Shown piece after piece: positions 17,002-25,667 of a stretch of DNA of 64,000 nt. Under the pieces are notes generated by a model, which was given only the letters and a program-made list of their open reading frames with translations, was not told where the DNA came from and ran no database searches. A program made the position numbers and the translations under genes. How positions within the stretch are numbered: the first letter of the stretch is position 1; the number at the start of each line of letters is the position of its first letter. Origin of the DNA: Kosakonia sacchari SP1 (GTDB taxonomy: Bacteria > Pseudomonadota > Gammaproteobacteria > Enterobacterales > Enterobacteriaceae); contig NZ_CP007215.2 of NCBI RefSeq assembly GCF_000300455.3, positions 1,426,001-1,490,000 of the forward strand. Reading direction: 5' to 3'.

Positions 17002-18426
17002 TCAGGAGTTAGCCGGGCAGCGCGGCGCCAGTTGATGGCGTGCGCTTACTGCCGCTGCCGCCAGCACCAGCATCATCACCACTTCTGTTGCCAGAAAACC
17101 ACTCAGCGCCGTGCTGTAGTTGCCTTGCGACTGGCCGACAAGATGCAAAAACAACCCACCGAGCACTGCCGGGCCCAGGCCGAGTGTCGCTTGTTGCAAC
17201 GTGCTAAGCAGGGCGCTACCTGCGCCTGCATCCTGAGTGGTGATATCGCGCATGCCAATGCGGTAAAAGCTATTCACAATCAACGCCTGGCCATAGCCAA
17301 TCAGCGCGGTAGACGGCGCAAGTGCCAGCGCACCCACCATTCGCCCGGAGAGCTGCAGGGTAGCAATTAATGCCAGCAGGCCGCTGACCTGGATCATCAG
17401 CCCGGTGAGCAAAATGGTGCGCATGCTATAGCGACCAATCAGTTTTGGCGCATACCAGGCAGAGACAAAATAGGCGACACCCAGCGCGACGAAACTGTTG
17501 CCCGACTGATACGGCGTCATGCCCATTCCGGCTTGCAACGTGAGCGCCATACAGAACATAAAACCCGACCACGCGCTAAAGAACAGCAAGGCAATCAGCA
17601 GCCCGAAACGGATGCTGTGCAGTTTGAGCAAGCGCGGTGGCAACAGCGGCATTAAACCCGCTTGCTGCTGTTTTAATGCGCTTGTACGCATCCACCATGC
17701 CAGCGGAATCAGCGCCAGCAGCGCAGCTTTCGTTTCCCACGGCCAGTGCAATTCCGGACCAAGCGCTAGCGGGAACAGCAGACAGCAGAGGATCATCGCC
17801 AGCGTGACCGTGCCTTGCCAGTCAATGCGCGTGTGCGTTTCGCTCCGGGTTTCCGGCACATAGCGGCGGCTGAGCGCCAGCACTAACAGGCAAATGGGTA
17901 CATTGATAAAAAAGGCGTTACGCCAGCCAAGACCGGCGATATCGGCTGAGACCAGCCAGCCGCCGCCCATCTGCCCGATGATAAACGCCACGCCGCCAAT
18001 ACCGCCGTAGAGGCTGATGGCGCGCGCGTGGGCTGTGCCTTTTAGCGTGACATGCAACGTTGCGAGGATCTGCGGCACAATCAGCGCCGCGCCCATGCCT
18101 TGCAGTGTTCGCGCGCCAAGCAGTGTGGAAACCGAATTTGCCAGCCCGCACAACAGCGAAGCGATACCAAACAGGGCCACGCCCCATAAGAACACCCGCC
18201 TGCGCCCGAAGTTGTCCCCCAGTTTGCTGCCCATCGCCAGACAGACGGCGAAAGCCACGCCGTACAGCGCGACAATCAGCGCCAGCTGCGTGGCAGAGGT
18301 GTGCAGCGAGAGGGTGATGGAATCGAGCGCGACATTGGTAATTGATGTGTCAATCAATGGCAGCATCTGCCCGGTCAGCAGAAGGATCAGGCCTGCCCGG
18401 CCCGGAGAAACAGCAGACGTTTTCAT
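17002..18426 (-). CDS. MFS drug-efflux transporter (DHA2, 14-helix type)
   Basis: This 474-residue protein is a major-facilitator exporter of the 14-helix DHA2 class: D-T-S-I-T-N-V-A-L in helix 1 (motif of the class), G-S-K-L-G-D-N-F-G-R-R-R-V-F between helices 2 and 3 (motif A), and a G-x-x-x-G-P-x-x-G-G-like segment in helix 5. Such pumps exchange protons for hydrophobic or cationic drugs. It is divergent from an XRE-family regulator 108 bases away, with a perfect inverted repeat between them, so it is probably repressed by that protein. Confidence 0.87.
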   Translation of the reverse strand: MKTSAVSPGRAGLILLLTGQMLPLIDTSITNVALDSITLSLHTSATQLALIVALYGVAFAVCLAMGSKLGDNFGRRRVFLWGVALFGIASLLCGLANSVSTLLGARTLQGMGAALIVPQILATLHVTLKGTAHARAISLYGGIGGVAFIIGQMGGGWLVSADIAGLGWRNAFFINVPICLLVLALSRRYVPETRSETHTRIDWQGTVTLAMILCCLLFPLALGPELHWPWETKAALLALIPLAWWMRTSALKQQQAGLMPLLPPRLLKLHSIRFGLLIALLFFSAWSGFMFCMALTLQAGMGMTPYQSGNSFVALGVAYFVSAWYAPKLIGRYSMRTILLTGLMIQVSGLLALIATLQLSGRMVGALALAPSTALIGYGQALIVNSFYRIGMRDITTQDAGAGSALLSTLQQATLGLGPAVLGGLFLHLVGQSQGNYSTALSGFLATEVVMMLVLAAAAVSARHQLAPRCPANS

Positions 18427-18483
18427 GGTAACTCCATTGCGTCATTCATCGGATGGACGTAGCATCGCTTAACAGAAAAACGG

Positions 18484-18509
18484 GTACCAGTTCTTGCCTA
18501 TACTGGTAC
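18484..18509. promoter_or_regulatory. Inverted-repeat operator between MFS and XRE genes
   Basis: GTACCAG (18484-18490) and CTGGTAC (18503-18509) are perfect inverted copies with centres 19 bases apart (12-base spacer), the distance of two helical turns. A -10-like TATACT (18499-18504) lies inside it on the plus strand. It is the best candidate for the XRE regulator's binding site. Confidence 0.55.
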
Positions 18510-18534
18510 TGGCACTACCATGCTGGAGATTGTT

Positions 18535-19407
18535 ATGACGTTGATGGTCGAAAAGCTTCCGGAACTGACGGTGCTGGATGAGAACCGTAAACAGCTTGGT
18601 GCATTTTTGCGTGCGCGGCGGGAAAGCCTCGATCCGCAACGGCTGGGGCTGCCGCGCAGTACGCGCCGGCGTACGCCGGGGCTGCGGCGTGAAGAGGTGG
18701 CGCTGCTGGCAGATGTTGGCGTCACCTGGTACACCTGGCTCGAACAGGGCAGGGACGTCAATCCTTCCGCTACCGTGTTGCAGGCAATTGCTGCGGCTTT
18801 GCAATGCTCGCCAACGGAAACCCGCCATCTGTTTTTGCTTGCCGGGCTAACGCCAACGGAAGCACTGAATACGCCGCAGTGTGAAGGTATCAGTGAAGGC
18901 ACCCGGCGCTTGCTGGACAGCCTGTTGCCGCAACCGGCCAGTATTCAGAAAACCAACTTTGACATTGTGGCGTGGAACGTCGGTTTTGAGCGCCTGATGG
19001 GCGTTAATTTCAGCGAAATCCCCGAAGAAGATCGCAACTGTATTTATCTCTATCTCACCCATCCGCAATGGCGTACCCGGCTTGGCTATGATGAGAGCGT
19101 ATTACAGACCTTTGTTGCCTATTTCCGCGCGGCCATGGCCGAGCACCGGGGCGATGCGGTGTGGGAAGCGAAGCTGGCGCGGTTTTGTGCGGCATCGGCG
19201 GAGTTTGAAGCGTTGTGGCGTAAGCATCTGGACGTGCGCGGCGTGGAAAATAAGATAAAAATCTTTAACCATCCGCAGCTTGGCGAGTTTTCTCTTCAGC
19301 AAATGTACTGGTACTCAGCACCACGTAACGGCTCGCGGTTGCTGGTGTATCTGCCGGTGGATGAAGCCGGTGAAAAGGCGTTGAGCTGGCTGGCGGACAA
19401 CGCTTAA
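18535..19407 (+). CDS. XRE-family regulator with MmyB-like ligand domain
   Basis: This 290-residue protein has an N-terminal helix-turn-helix (about residues 17-80) with the characteristic [29 protein letters not shown], followed by a C-terminal PAS-like MmyB ligand-binding domain (about 100-270). Members commonly regulate adjacent transporters or short-chain dehydrogenases. The ATG at 18535 has GGAG six bases upstream; the frame opens at 18520. Its stop overlaps the convergent YjbR-family gene by four bases. Confidence 0.88.
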   Translation: MTLMVEKLPELTVLDENRKQLGAFLRARRESLDPQRLGLPRSTRRRTPGLRREEVALLADVGVTWYTWLEQGRDVNPSATVLQAIAAALQCSPTETRHLFLLAGLTPTEALNTPQCEGISEGTRRLLDSLLPQPASIQKTNFDIVAWNVGFERLMGVNFSEIPEEDRNCIYLYLTHPQWRTRLGYDESVLQTFVAYFRAAMAEHRGDAVWEAKLARFCAASAEFEALWRKHLDVRGVENKIKIFNHPQLGEFSLQQMYWYSAPRNGSRLLVYLPVDEAGEKALSWLADNA

Positions 19408-19769
19408 GGGCGCAGGCGTTTTTGATCTTTGCGTGGCAAGCCGTTGACCACGCGATCCCATGATTCCTGAATCAGGAACGCGAGCAGCGATTCATCGATG
19501 TCGTCGCCTGCGAATATAGAAATCCAGTGTTTTTTGTTCATGTGATACCCCGGCTCAATGCTGGGGTAGATCTGCTGGTTGAGCAGGGATTTTTGCGGCT
19601 CGGCTTTCATCGTCACCATCGGCCTGCCGTGCGCGATGGTGGTCATCATAAAAATCTTCCCGCACACTTTGAACACGTCATGTTCCGGACCAAACGGCCA
19701 GCAATGTTCGGTGAATGGCAGTTCGAGCGCGATACGGTGCGCGCTCGCTTGCAGGGTTTTACTGTCCAT
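19404..19769 (-). CDS. MmcQ/YjbR-family DNA-binding-like protein
   Basis: This 121-residue protein belongs to the MmcQ/YjbR family: [17 protein letters not shown] near residue 24, the K-A-E-P segment and the C-terminal W-I-S-I-x-A-G-D-D-I-D-E. The fold is CyaY-like; a DNA-binding role has been proposed for the family without a known target. The start overlaps the end of the upstream ramR gene by 11 bases, so it is translated from the ramR message. The longer frame to 19916 lies entirely within ramR. Confidence 0.87.
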   Translation of the reverse strand: MDSKTLQASAHRIALELPFTEHCWPFGPEHDVFKVCGKIFMMTTIAHGRPMVTMKAEPQKSLLNQQIYPSIEPGYHMNKKHWISIFAGDDIDESLLAFLIQESWDRVVNGLPRKDQKRLRP

Positions 19770-20349
19770 TAATGTCCTCAATCGCCAGCGCACGCCACAT
19801 GGCTTCGAAGCCAAGGCGCTTAAACTCGGTGATGCGAGAAGCGTCCCGGCTGGCGAAGGTGATCGTGGTGTCCGCCATCGACAGGAAAATCGCATCGCCA
19901 AAAGGGGAGTATTCATCGGTCAAAAATACCGGTCGCACCGAACGATGGCATAGCTCATGCAGCTCCGGAAAAATTTCCGCGACTTGCTGGCGGGTTGCGT
20001 CGGTGAGTTTGTCGCTGACGGCAATCTGGCGCACGGCACAGTGACCATTTGGGTGACGGATCCCCCAGTCGATATAGCTGTTCCAGATGCATTGCGTGTG
20101 GTGCCTGGAATCGTTGATTGAGAGATCGATATTCGCCAGCATCGTGCCGCACAGATCGCTTTTCAGATGCAGGTAAAGCGCGTTGAGCAGATCGTCTTTG
20201 GTGGCGAAGTAGCGAAACAGCGTCCCTTCCGCGACACCCGCATTACGGGCGATTAACGCAGTGGAGGCAGCGATCCCCGACTGTGCAATGGCTTCGGTAG
20301 CCGCTTCCAGTAACGCCAGTTTTTTATCTTCACTCTTTGGACGAGCCAC
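19759..20349 (-). CDS. ramR: TetR-family repressor RamR
   Basis: This 196-residue TetR-type regulator has the N-terminal helix-turn-helix (residues 5-50; [18 protein letters not shown]) and an all-helical ligand domain. Its position, divergent from romA-ramA, and its operator identify it as RamR, which represses ramA until bile acids or dyes bind. I chose the GTG at 20349 because [10 protein letters not shown] is the usual start and GAGAGG precedes it; an upstream ATG at 20391 would add 14 residues. Loss of RamR activity is known to raise AcrAB-TolC efflux; I see no truncation here. Confidence 0.9.
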   Translation of the reverse strand: MARPKSEDKKLALLEAATEAIAQSGIAASTALIARNAGVAEGTLFRYFATKDDLLNALYLHLKSDLCGTMLANIDLSINDSRHHTQCIWNSYIDWGIRHPNGHCAVRQIAVSDKLTDATRQQVAEIFPELHELCHRSVRPVFLTDEYSPFGDAIFLSMADTTITFASRDASRITEFKRLGFEAMWRALAIEDINGQ

Positions 20350-20437
20350 TACACTTTTCCTCTCACATTGTAAAAACCACGATTGAAACATGCCCTCTGT
20401 AACGCTGCAACGTCGAATGTCAAAGAAAAAAATGATC

Positions 20438-20483
20438 TTGACGGTTGAGCGTTGTTTTCTATAATGAGTGCTTACTCACTCAT
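20438..20483 (+). promoter_or_regulatory. romA-ramA promoter with RamR operator
   Basis: A strong sigma-70 promoter is visible: TTGACG (20438-20443), 16 bases, TATAAT (20460-20465). Overlapping the -10 and the start point is ATGAGTG-N6-CACTCAT (20464-20483), a perfect seven-base inverted repeat that matches the RamR operator described in Salmonella and Klebsiella. Repressor bound here would block RNA polymerase directly. Confidence 0.88.
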
Positions 20484-20540
20484 AATCAAGTTTAACCAGC
20501 GTCGTATCTACGGAATGGATCGATTTTGTCGGGTCAGGAT

Positions 20541-21641
20541 ATGAAGCGTCTCATTTTCAGCGTGGTTCTTGTTATGCTCGTTGCCTCTGCCGCAAGTTTA
20601 CCTTTTGTTCTGAATGCCGGATTTGGCCAACTCCCGCAGGGCGAACAGCTTACTGAAGTCGAAAAATCACCGCATTATCGTGACGGGAAGTTTCAAAACC
20701 AGTTGCCGACTCCGGGTTTCACCGGAAAGAAAAATATGCTGGCAGCATGGTGGGATTTTCTGGTCACTAAATGCGAGAACGCGCGCCCGCAGCAGCCGTT
20801 ACCGGCGGTGCATACCGATCTCGCCAGCCTGCCGCTTGAGCAGGATACGCTGGTGTGGATGGGGCATTCGTCCTGGTATGTACAACTGGCGGGCAAGCGT
20901 ATTCTGATCGATCCGATTCTGAGTCATTACGCGGCGCCGTTTTCATTTCTCAATAAGGCGTTTGCCGGTAACGATCTCTGGACGGCGCAAAGCATGCCGG
21001 AGATCGATCTGCTGATTATTTCGCACGATCACTATGACCACCTGGATTACGCCACCATCAAGGCGCTGATGCCAAAAATCAAAAAAGTGGTGACGCCGCT
21101 CGGTGTGGGCTCGCACCTGCGCTACTGGGGAATGGATCCGGCAATCATTCATGAAGCCGACTGGCAGCAGAAAGTGGTAATGAGCGACGATTTGGCCGTG
21201 CACGTTTTACCCGCGCGCCACTTTTCCGGGCGCGGTCTGAAACGTAATCAGACATTGTGGGCCAGCTTTATGTTCACTACCGCTACGCAAAACGTTTATT
21301 ACAGCGGCGATAGCGGCTATGGCCCGCATTTCAAAGCGATTGGCGAACAGTTTGGCGTGGTTGATCTGGCGATTATGGAAAATGGCCAGTACGACGAGGA
21401 CTGGAAGTACATACATATGATGCCAGAAGAGAGCGCTCTGGCAGCGCAGGAACTTAATGCTCGCGCGGTTCTGCCGGGCCATGCGGGGCGTTTTGTGTTG
21501 GCAAAACACTCATGGGACGATCCGTACAAACGGCTGGCGGCAGCAAGCCGGGACAAAAGCTATCGCTTATTGACACCGAGGCTGGGCGAACCGGTGCTTG
21601 CGGCTGACACTGCGCAAGTTTTCCGCGCCTGGTGGGAATAA
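20541..21641 (+). CDS. romA: RomA, metallo-beta-lactamase-fold protein
   Basis: This 366-residue protein has an N-terminal signal or membrane anchor (residues 3-20) and a metallo-beta-lactamase fold of the NAPE-PLD/UlaG-like group, with the zinc motif H-D-H-Y-D-H-L-D near residue 160, a G-D-S-G-Y near 257 and a late G-H-A-G. It matches RomA of Enterobacter and Klebsiella, co-transcribed with ramA. Early work linked RomA to reduced outer-membrane porins, but the enzymatic substrate is unknown. The ATG follows CAGGAT; a TTG at 20526 would add five residues. ramA starts 38 bases after its stop. Confidence 0.88.
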   Translation: MKRLIFSVVLVMLVASAASLPFVLNAGFGQLPQGEQLTEVEKSPHYRDGKFQNQLPTPGFTGKKNMLAAWWDFLVTKCENARPQQPLPAVHTDLASLPLEQDTLVWMGHSSWYVQLAGKRILIDPILSHYAAPFSFLNKAFAGNDLWTAQSMPEIDLLIISHDHYDHLDYATIKALMPKIKKVVTPLGVGSHLRYWGMDPAIIHEADWQQKVVMSDDLAVHVLPARHFSGRGLKRNQTLWASFMFTTATQNVYYSGDSGYGPHFKAIGEQFGVVDLAIMENGQYDEDWKYIHMMPEESALAAQELNARAVLPGHAGRFVLAKHSWDDPYKRLAAASRDKSYRLLTPRLGEPVLAADTAQVFRAWWE

Positions 21642-21679
21642 ACCCGTTTATTAATCGAAGAGCAGAGGGGGATCGCAGT

Positions 21680-22021
21680 ATGACTATTTCCGCTCAGGTT
21701 ATCGACACCATCGTCGAGTGGATCGACGACAATCTCCATCAACCGTTACGTATTGATGATATTGCAGCGCATGCGGGCTATTCCAAATGGCATCTGCAAC
21801 GGCTTTTCTTGCACTACAAAGGGGAGAGTCTGGGGCGCTATATTCGCACGCGAAAATTATCTCTTGCTGCGCGTGATTTACGTAATACCGATCAGAGGGT
21901 TTACGATATTTGCCTGAAGTACGGTTTTGATTCGCAGCAGACGTTTACGCGCATCTTTACCCGAACCTTTAATCTGCCGCCGGGTGCATACCGGCGGGAG
22001 AATCATCAGCATACCCATTGA
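21680..22021 (+). CDS. ramA: Transcriptional activator RamA (AraC/XylS family)
   Basis: This 113-residue protein is composed almost entirely of the two AraC-type helix-turn-helix motifs, as in MarA and SoxS: first helix-turn-helix around I-D-D-I-A-A-H-A-G-Y-S-K-W-H-L-Q-R, second around Y-D-I-C-L-K-Y-G-F-D-S-Q-Q-T-F-T-R. RamA activates acrAB, tolC and the micF porin antisense RNA and so raises multidrug resistance. AGAGGGGG lies upstream of the start. An upstream in-frame ATG at 21632 overlaps romA and is unlikely. Transcription comes from the RamR-controlled romA promoter and possibly a proximal one in the 38-base gap. Confidence 0.93.
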   Translation: MTISAQVIDTIVEWIDDNLHQPLRIDDIAAHAGYSKWHLQRLFLHYKGESLGRYIRTRKLSLAARDLRNTDQRVYDICLKYGFDSQQTFTRIFTRTFNLPPGAYRRENHQHTH

Positions 22022-22040
22022 TGGAAAACAGACAAAAAAA

Positions 22041-22063
22041 CGGCCTGCATAAGGCCGTTTTTT
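22041..22063. terminator. Bidirectional terminator between ramA and yfeD
   Basis: CGGCCT, loop GCATA, AGGCCG flanked by A-run on the left and six T on the right can end both the ramA and the yfeD transcripts. Confidence 0.85.
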
Positions 22064-22454
22064 ATTCTGCCAGCGTTTTCTCGATACCTAAACGGCTCAA
22101 GAGCCCGCTAATACCTTCGCGCGCCAGCAGCGTCGAAAGCTGCTTTTGTTCCTCAGCGGTCATGTTTTGCAGCACTTTGATAATCTCATGCAGCGCGCTA
22201 TTTCCACTGGCGTAAACCGGCGCGGGTTCGGCAATAGAATAGGAAGAATTATGATGGCGCATAGAAGGCGTTTTCATAATGAAACTGCGCACCTCTTTCG
22301 TGAGGTGAATCAGCCTGGCGCGACCGCCTTTTACACCGGGTAACGGTTCTGTTTCCCAACCTTGCTGGCGGATCCAACGATTCACCGTTTGTCTGGCGAC
22401 GCCGAGAAACTCCGCTAATTCTTCGGTGGTCATTTTGTTAGGTAATTTCATCAT
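22062..22454 (-). CDS. yfeD: Putative DNA-binding protein YfeD
   Basis: This 130-residue protein matches E. coli YfeD (DUF1323). The N-terminal excisionase-like helix-turn-helix reads T-T-E-E-L-A-E-F-L-G-V-A-R-Q-T-V-N-R-W-I-R, and the C-terminal helix pair ends E-E-Q-K-Q-L-S-T-L-L-A-R-E-G-I-S-G-L-L. It starts one base after the yfeC stop (two adjacent ATGs), so it is co-translated with yfeC, its paralogue. Function is unknown beyond the predicted DNA-binding domain. Confidence 0.88.
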   Translation of the reverse strand: MMKLPNKMTTEELAEFLGVARQTVNRWIRQQGWETEPLPGVKGGRARLIHLTKEVRSFIMKTPSMRHHNSSYSIAEPAPVYASGNSALHEIIKVLQNMTAEEQKQLSTLLAREGISGLLSRLGIEKTLAE

Positions 22455-22455
22455 A

Positions 22456-22815
22456 TTATTTTTGATCGCGGAGCCCCAGACGTTGCAACAAGCCGGTAAT
22501 GCCGTCGCGTAATAAAAGTGAAGAGAGTTGTTTTTGCTCCGCGTCGGTCATCTCTTTTGCCAGCCGGATTAATAATGCCTCGAGTGAGGTATCGCTGGCG
22601 GTAAACGTGGCTTTGGGTTGGTCTTCAGTGCGCTGAGCACTGCGAATAAATGCGCGGACTTGTTCATTTATATGGACCAGACGGGCTTTACCTCCTTGTA
22701 CGCCGGGTTTTGGTGAAGTCACCCAGCCTTCTTTGCGCACCCATTTATTGATGGTTTGTCGGCTATATCCTGTAAGGCTGGCCAACTCTTCTGGCGTCAT
22801 TCGTTCCTTGAGCAT
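22456..22815 (-). CDS. yfeC: Putative DNA-binding protein YfeC
   Basis: This 119-residue protein matches E. coli YfeC in length and in M-T-P-E-E-L-A-S-L-T-G-Y-S-R-Q-T-I-N-K-W-V-R, a MerR/excisionase-like helix-turn-helix. The C-terminal segment (E-Q-K-Q-L-S-S-L-L-L-R-D-G-I-T-G-L-L-Q-R-L-G) is shared with YfeD, so the two arose by tandem duplication. It is the first gene of the pair, divergent from the tRNA-Ala operon. In E. coli YfeC has been reported to influence extracellular DNA; the regulon is unclear. Confidence 0.88.
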   Translation of the reverse strand: MLKERMTPEELASLTGYSRQTINKWVRKEGWVTSPKPGVQGGKARLVHINEQVRAFIRSAQRTEDQPKATFTASDTSLEALLIRLAKEMTDAEQKQLSSLLLRDGITGLLQRLGLRDQK

Positions 22816-22974
22816 GTAATTTCCCGAATTGTTGTAAGGGTAATTAATGGCTTATGTTATAGCACCATTTTACGGGAAAATGTGACATGTTTAACTACTG
22901 GCTGCGAGGGCGTTCGCAATGTCTTTCATTTGCATGCTTTTTCAGCGATTGAATAATGCCGCGCGATTTTGCCG

Positions 22975-23003
22975 TTGACACCTGGCAAGGGAATTCATAT
23001 TAT
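22975..23003 (+). promoter_or_regulatory. Strong sigma-70 promoter of the tRNA-Ala operon
   Basis: A perfect TTGACA, 17-base spacer and TATTAT, followed by a GC-rich discriminator (GCCGCCCG) typical of stringently controlled stable-RNA promoters, lie 32 bases before the first tRNA. Confidence 0.85.
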
Positions 23004-23035
23004 GCCGCCCGTCAACACGACACGCTTTACGCGAT

Positions 23036-23111
<76 letters not shown>

Positions 23112-23151
23112 AATTCCGCACCCAACGGGATTGGCGCATAAAGCACATTGT

Positions 23152-23227
<76 letters not shown>

Positions 23228-23236
23228 AAATTCAAA

Positions 23237-23261
23237 CCCTCGCGTTTACGCGGGGGTTTTT
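23237..23261 (+). terminator. Terminator of the tRNA-Ala operon
   Basis: CCCTCGCG, loop TTTA, CGCGGGGG (one G-T pair), then TTTTTGTTTTT. Confidence 0.88.
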
Positions 23262-23436
23262 GTTTTTATCTTCCTCTTTTATTCAATTCTTTCTGCTATA
23301 CCTAAATAAGCATACGTCCGGTAAGGCGACAGTTATGCTCGGTATTCGAGCTGCTGATAGCTTGATTCGCACTATGAATAAATCTATCATCTCGGCGACT
23401 CTTTTTTGACCAGTTGGGAGCATTTAATTAACGCTG

Positions 23437-25626
23437 ATGAAATACAGTAAATACAGTGCGGTAAGAAAATTCTTTCTTGCGTTAATTTTATGCCTGGTGG
23501 TTATTCCGGTTTCACGATTTATTTCTCCACTCACCCTTGTTGATGACAGTGAAGTTTATCTTGCCTGGTTACCGTTGAGTGCAATGCTGGCAATACTTCT
23601 ATTATTTGGCCGACATGGAATATTACCGATTATCATTGGGTTTGCTCTGATAAATGAGGCTTTTTTTCATCTTCCCCTCGCTGAAGCATTAATGCTTTTA
23701 TTTTGCCAATTATTTTCGGTGTTGCTGATCTGCGGTATTGTTCGTTGGCAGCTGGGCTCTCGCTGGCGTCATGGTCTGCCAAATAAAGATATGGGCGTGC
23801 GTATCCTGTGGTTAGGGTTTATTGCGCCTGTCGGAATAAAAGCATCGATGTATATTGCTGGGGCCTGGTTTAACTATCCAGTTAATTTATCGAATTTTTT
23901 TGGGGCTGGTTCGGTTATTTATTCTATTATTGATGTCCAGAGCCTGATTTGCGCCGCACTCATTTTTACCATGGTTTTTTATTATCCTTTGCGGATGATT
24001 CTTAATCCTCGCTTTGCCCGCGCCTTATGGTTGAGAAGTTTTAAACCGTGTTTCTTCAGGGAAAATAGAGTCTTTACGCTTTGTTGGCTTATTTCGCTTG
24101 CTGCGCTTGTTGCTATTTTGTGCGCTCCATATAAAAGTGATTATATTGCGGGTTATTTGGTGCCGGTTATTTTTATTTTATTCACTTTTGGCATCAGTAG
24201 GTTAAGTTCTACGCTCATTTCATTAACTTGGGGCGTTTCGGCGTTCCTGTTGCTGGCGTACAACGATAATTTTCTTCATGGCGTGCGTTCCGATTACTCG
24301 CTGGCATTTGTGATGTCGGTCCTTATCAGCTTTACCATCTGCATACTTTATATGACGCGTGTTTTTAACCGCAGCGAATGGCTAAAAGGGCGTTGGGAAA
24401 AGCAGGCCATGAGCGATCCATTAACGGGCCTGCCCAACCTGCGCGCACTGGAGCTGCAGATGGCGCAGCAGCCAAATGGTATGGTGTGCTGTCTGCATAT
24501 GAAAAACCTCGAATTCCTCAGCCGCCATTTCGGCATGATGATGCGTGTACATGTCAAACGCAGAGTAACGCGTGAGCTTCAGCCCTTGTTGCAGGAGGGG
24601 GAACGCTTTTTCCAGCTTCCAGGCAGTGAGCTTTTATTGTTACTTGATGGGCCAGAAATCCTGGCGCGTTTGCACCATATGTTGGATTACCTGAACAGCC
24701 GCCGCATTTTCTGGAACAGCGCCGCTCTGGATATTGAGTTTGGGGCCTCCTGGGGCGAGTTGCAGGGTTCGGGCGAAGAACTGCACCAGACGTTGGGCCA
24801 GCTAAGCTGGCTTTCAGAACAGGCAAGTGCGGAGCACCAGGTACTGGCGCTGACAAACAGCCTGCAAGTGGTTACCGATCAAACCACGGAGCGCGTGTTA
24901 CAGCTGAACAAAGTGAAACGCGCGCTCAGTGAAAATGGCATTGTCCTCTATGGGCAGCCGATCGTGAATGACGAAGGGGACGGTTACCAGGAAGTCCTCA
25001 CGCGGCTGGTTGTTGATGGCGAATTTATTACGCCAGATCTTTTTATTCCCGTTATTGCCCAGTTCAATCTTGGCGCACGGTTTGATATGCAGGTTATAGA
25101 ATGTCTGCTCCAGTGGATGCAGGCGCACCCGCAGCCCGGCGATTTGGCGCGTTTTTCGGTGAATTTAATGCCACTCACCCTGATGCAAAAAGAGTTCGCC
25201 GCGCAGTTTCTGGCACTTTTTGCACGCTATGCGGTATTGCCGCAGCAGGTGATCATCGAGATAACGGAAGAGCAGGCTTTCTCCAATTCGGAAATCAGTA
25301 TCCAGAATATTAAGCAGTTGCGAAAGGCGGGATTCAAAATCGCGATTGATGATTTTGGTACCGGCTATGCCAACTTTGAACGTTTGAAAGGACTTCAGGC
25401 CGATATCATCAAAATCGACGGCTGTTTTGTCCGGGATATTTTGCAGGACAAGCAGGATGCAATGATTGTCAAAGCGATATGCGAACTGGCGAAGGCGAAA
25501 TCGCTGACTGTGGTTGCGGAGTATGTGGAGAATCAAGCGCAACGCGAATTGTTGCTGAATGCTGGCGTCGATTACTTGCAGGGATATTTGCTGGGGAAAC
25601 CGCAGCCGCTGGCTAACGCTGAATAA
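23437..25626 (+). CDS. pdeA: Cyclic-di-GMP phosphodiesterase PdeA (YfeA)
   Basis: This 729-residue protein has the same length and place as E. coli PdeA. Residues about 10-300 are a MASE-type membrane sensor of roughly eight helices, residues about 325-470 a degenerate GGDEF domain (the active-site loop reads P-G-S-E-L, so no cyclase activity is expected), and residues about 490-725 an EAL phosphodiesterase domain. In the EAL domain the signature is E-V-L, and the metal motif D-D-F-G-T-G-Y and K-I-D-G are intact, consistent with hydrolysis of c-di-GMP to pGpG. Codon use at the 5' end is more AT-rich than that of its neighbours. It ends in a bidirectional terminator shared with nupC. Confidence 0.93.
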   Translation: MKYSKYSAVRKFFLALILCLVVIPVSRFISPLTLVDDSEVYLAWLPLSAMLAILLLFGRHGILPIIIGFALINEAFFHLPLAEALMLLFCQLFSVLLICGIVRWQLGSRWRHGLPNKDMGVRILWLGFIAPVGIKASMYIAGAWFNYPVNLSNFFGAGSVIYSIIDVQSLICAALIFTMVFYYPLRMILNPRFARALWLRSFKPCFFRENRVFTLCWLISLAALVAILCAPYKSDYIAGYLVPVIFILFTFGISRLSSTLISLTWGVSAFLLLAYNDNFLHGVRSDYSLAFVMSVLISFTICILYMTRVFNRSEWLKGRWEKQAMSDPLTGLPNLRALELQMAQQPNGMVCCLHMKNLEFLSRHFGMMMRVHVKRRVTRELQPLLQEGERFFQLPGSELLLLLDGPEILARLHHMLDYLNSRRIFWNSAALDIEFGASWGELQGSGEELHQTLGQLSWLSEQASAEHQVLALTNSLQVVTDQTTERVLQLNKVKRALSENGIVLYGQPIVNDEGDGYQEVLTRLVVDGEFITPDLFIPVIAQFNLGARFDMQVIECLLQWMQAHPQPGDLARFSVNLMPLTLMQKEFAAQFLALFARYAVLPQQVIIEITEEQAFSNSEISIQNIKQLRKAGFKIAIDDFGTGYANFERLKGLQADIIKIDGCFVRDILQDKQDAMIVKAICELAKAKSLTVVAEYVENQAQRELLLNAGVDYLQGYLLGKPQPLANAE

Positions 25627-25630
25627 AAAA

Positions 25631-25655
25631 AACCGGGGACTTCCCCGGTTTTTTT
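25631..25655. terminator. Bidirectional terminator between pdeA and nupC
   Basis: AACCGGGG, loop ACTT, CCCCGGTT, with eight A on one side and seven T on the other. Confidence 0.92.
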
Positions 25656-25667
25656 AGCCTGTGACGA

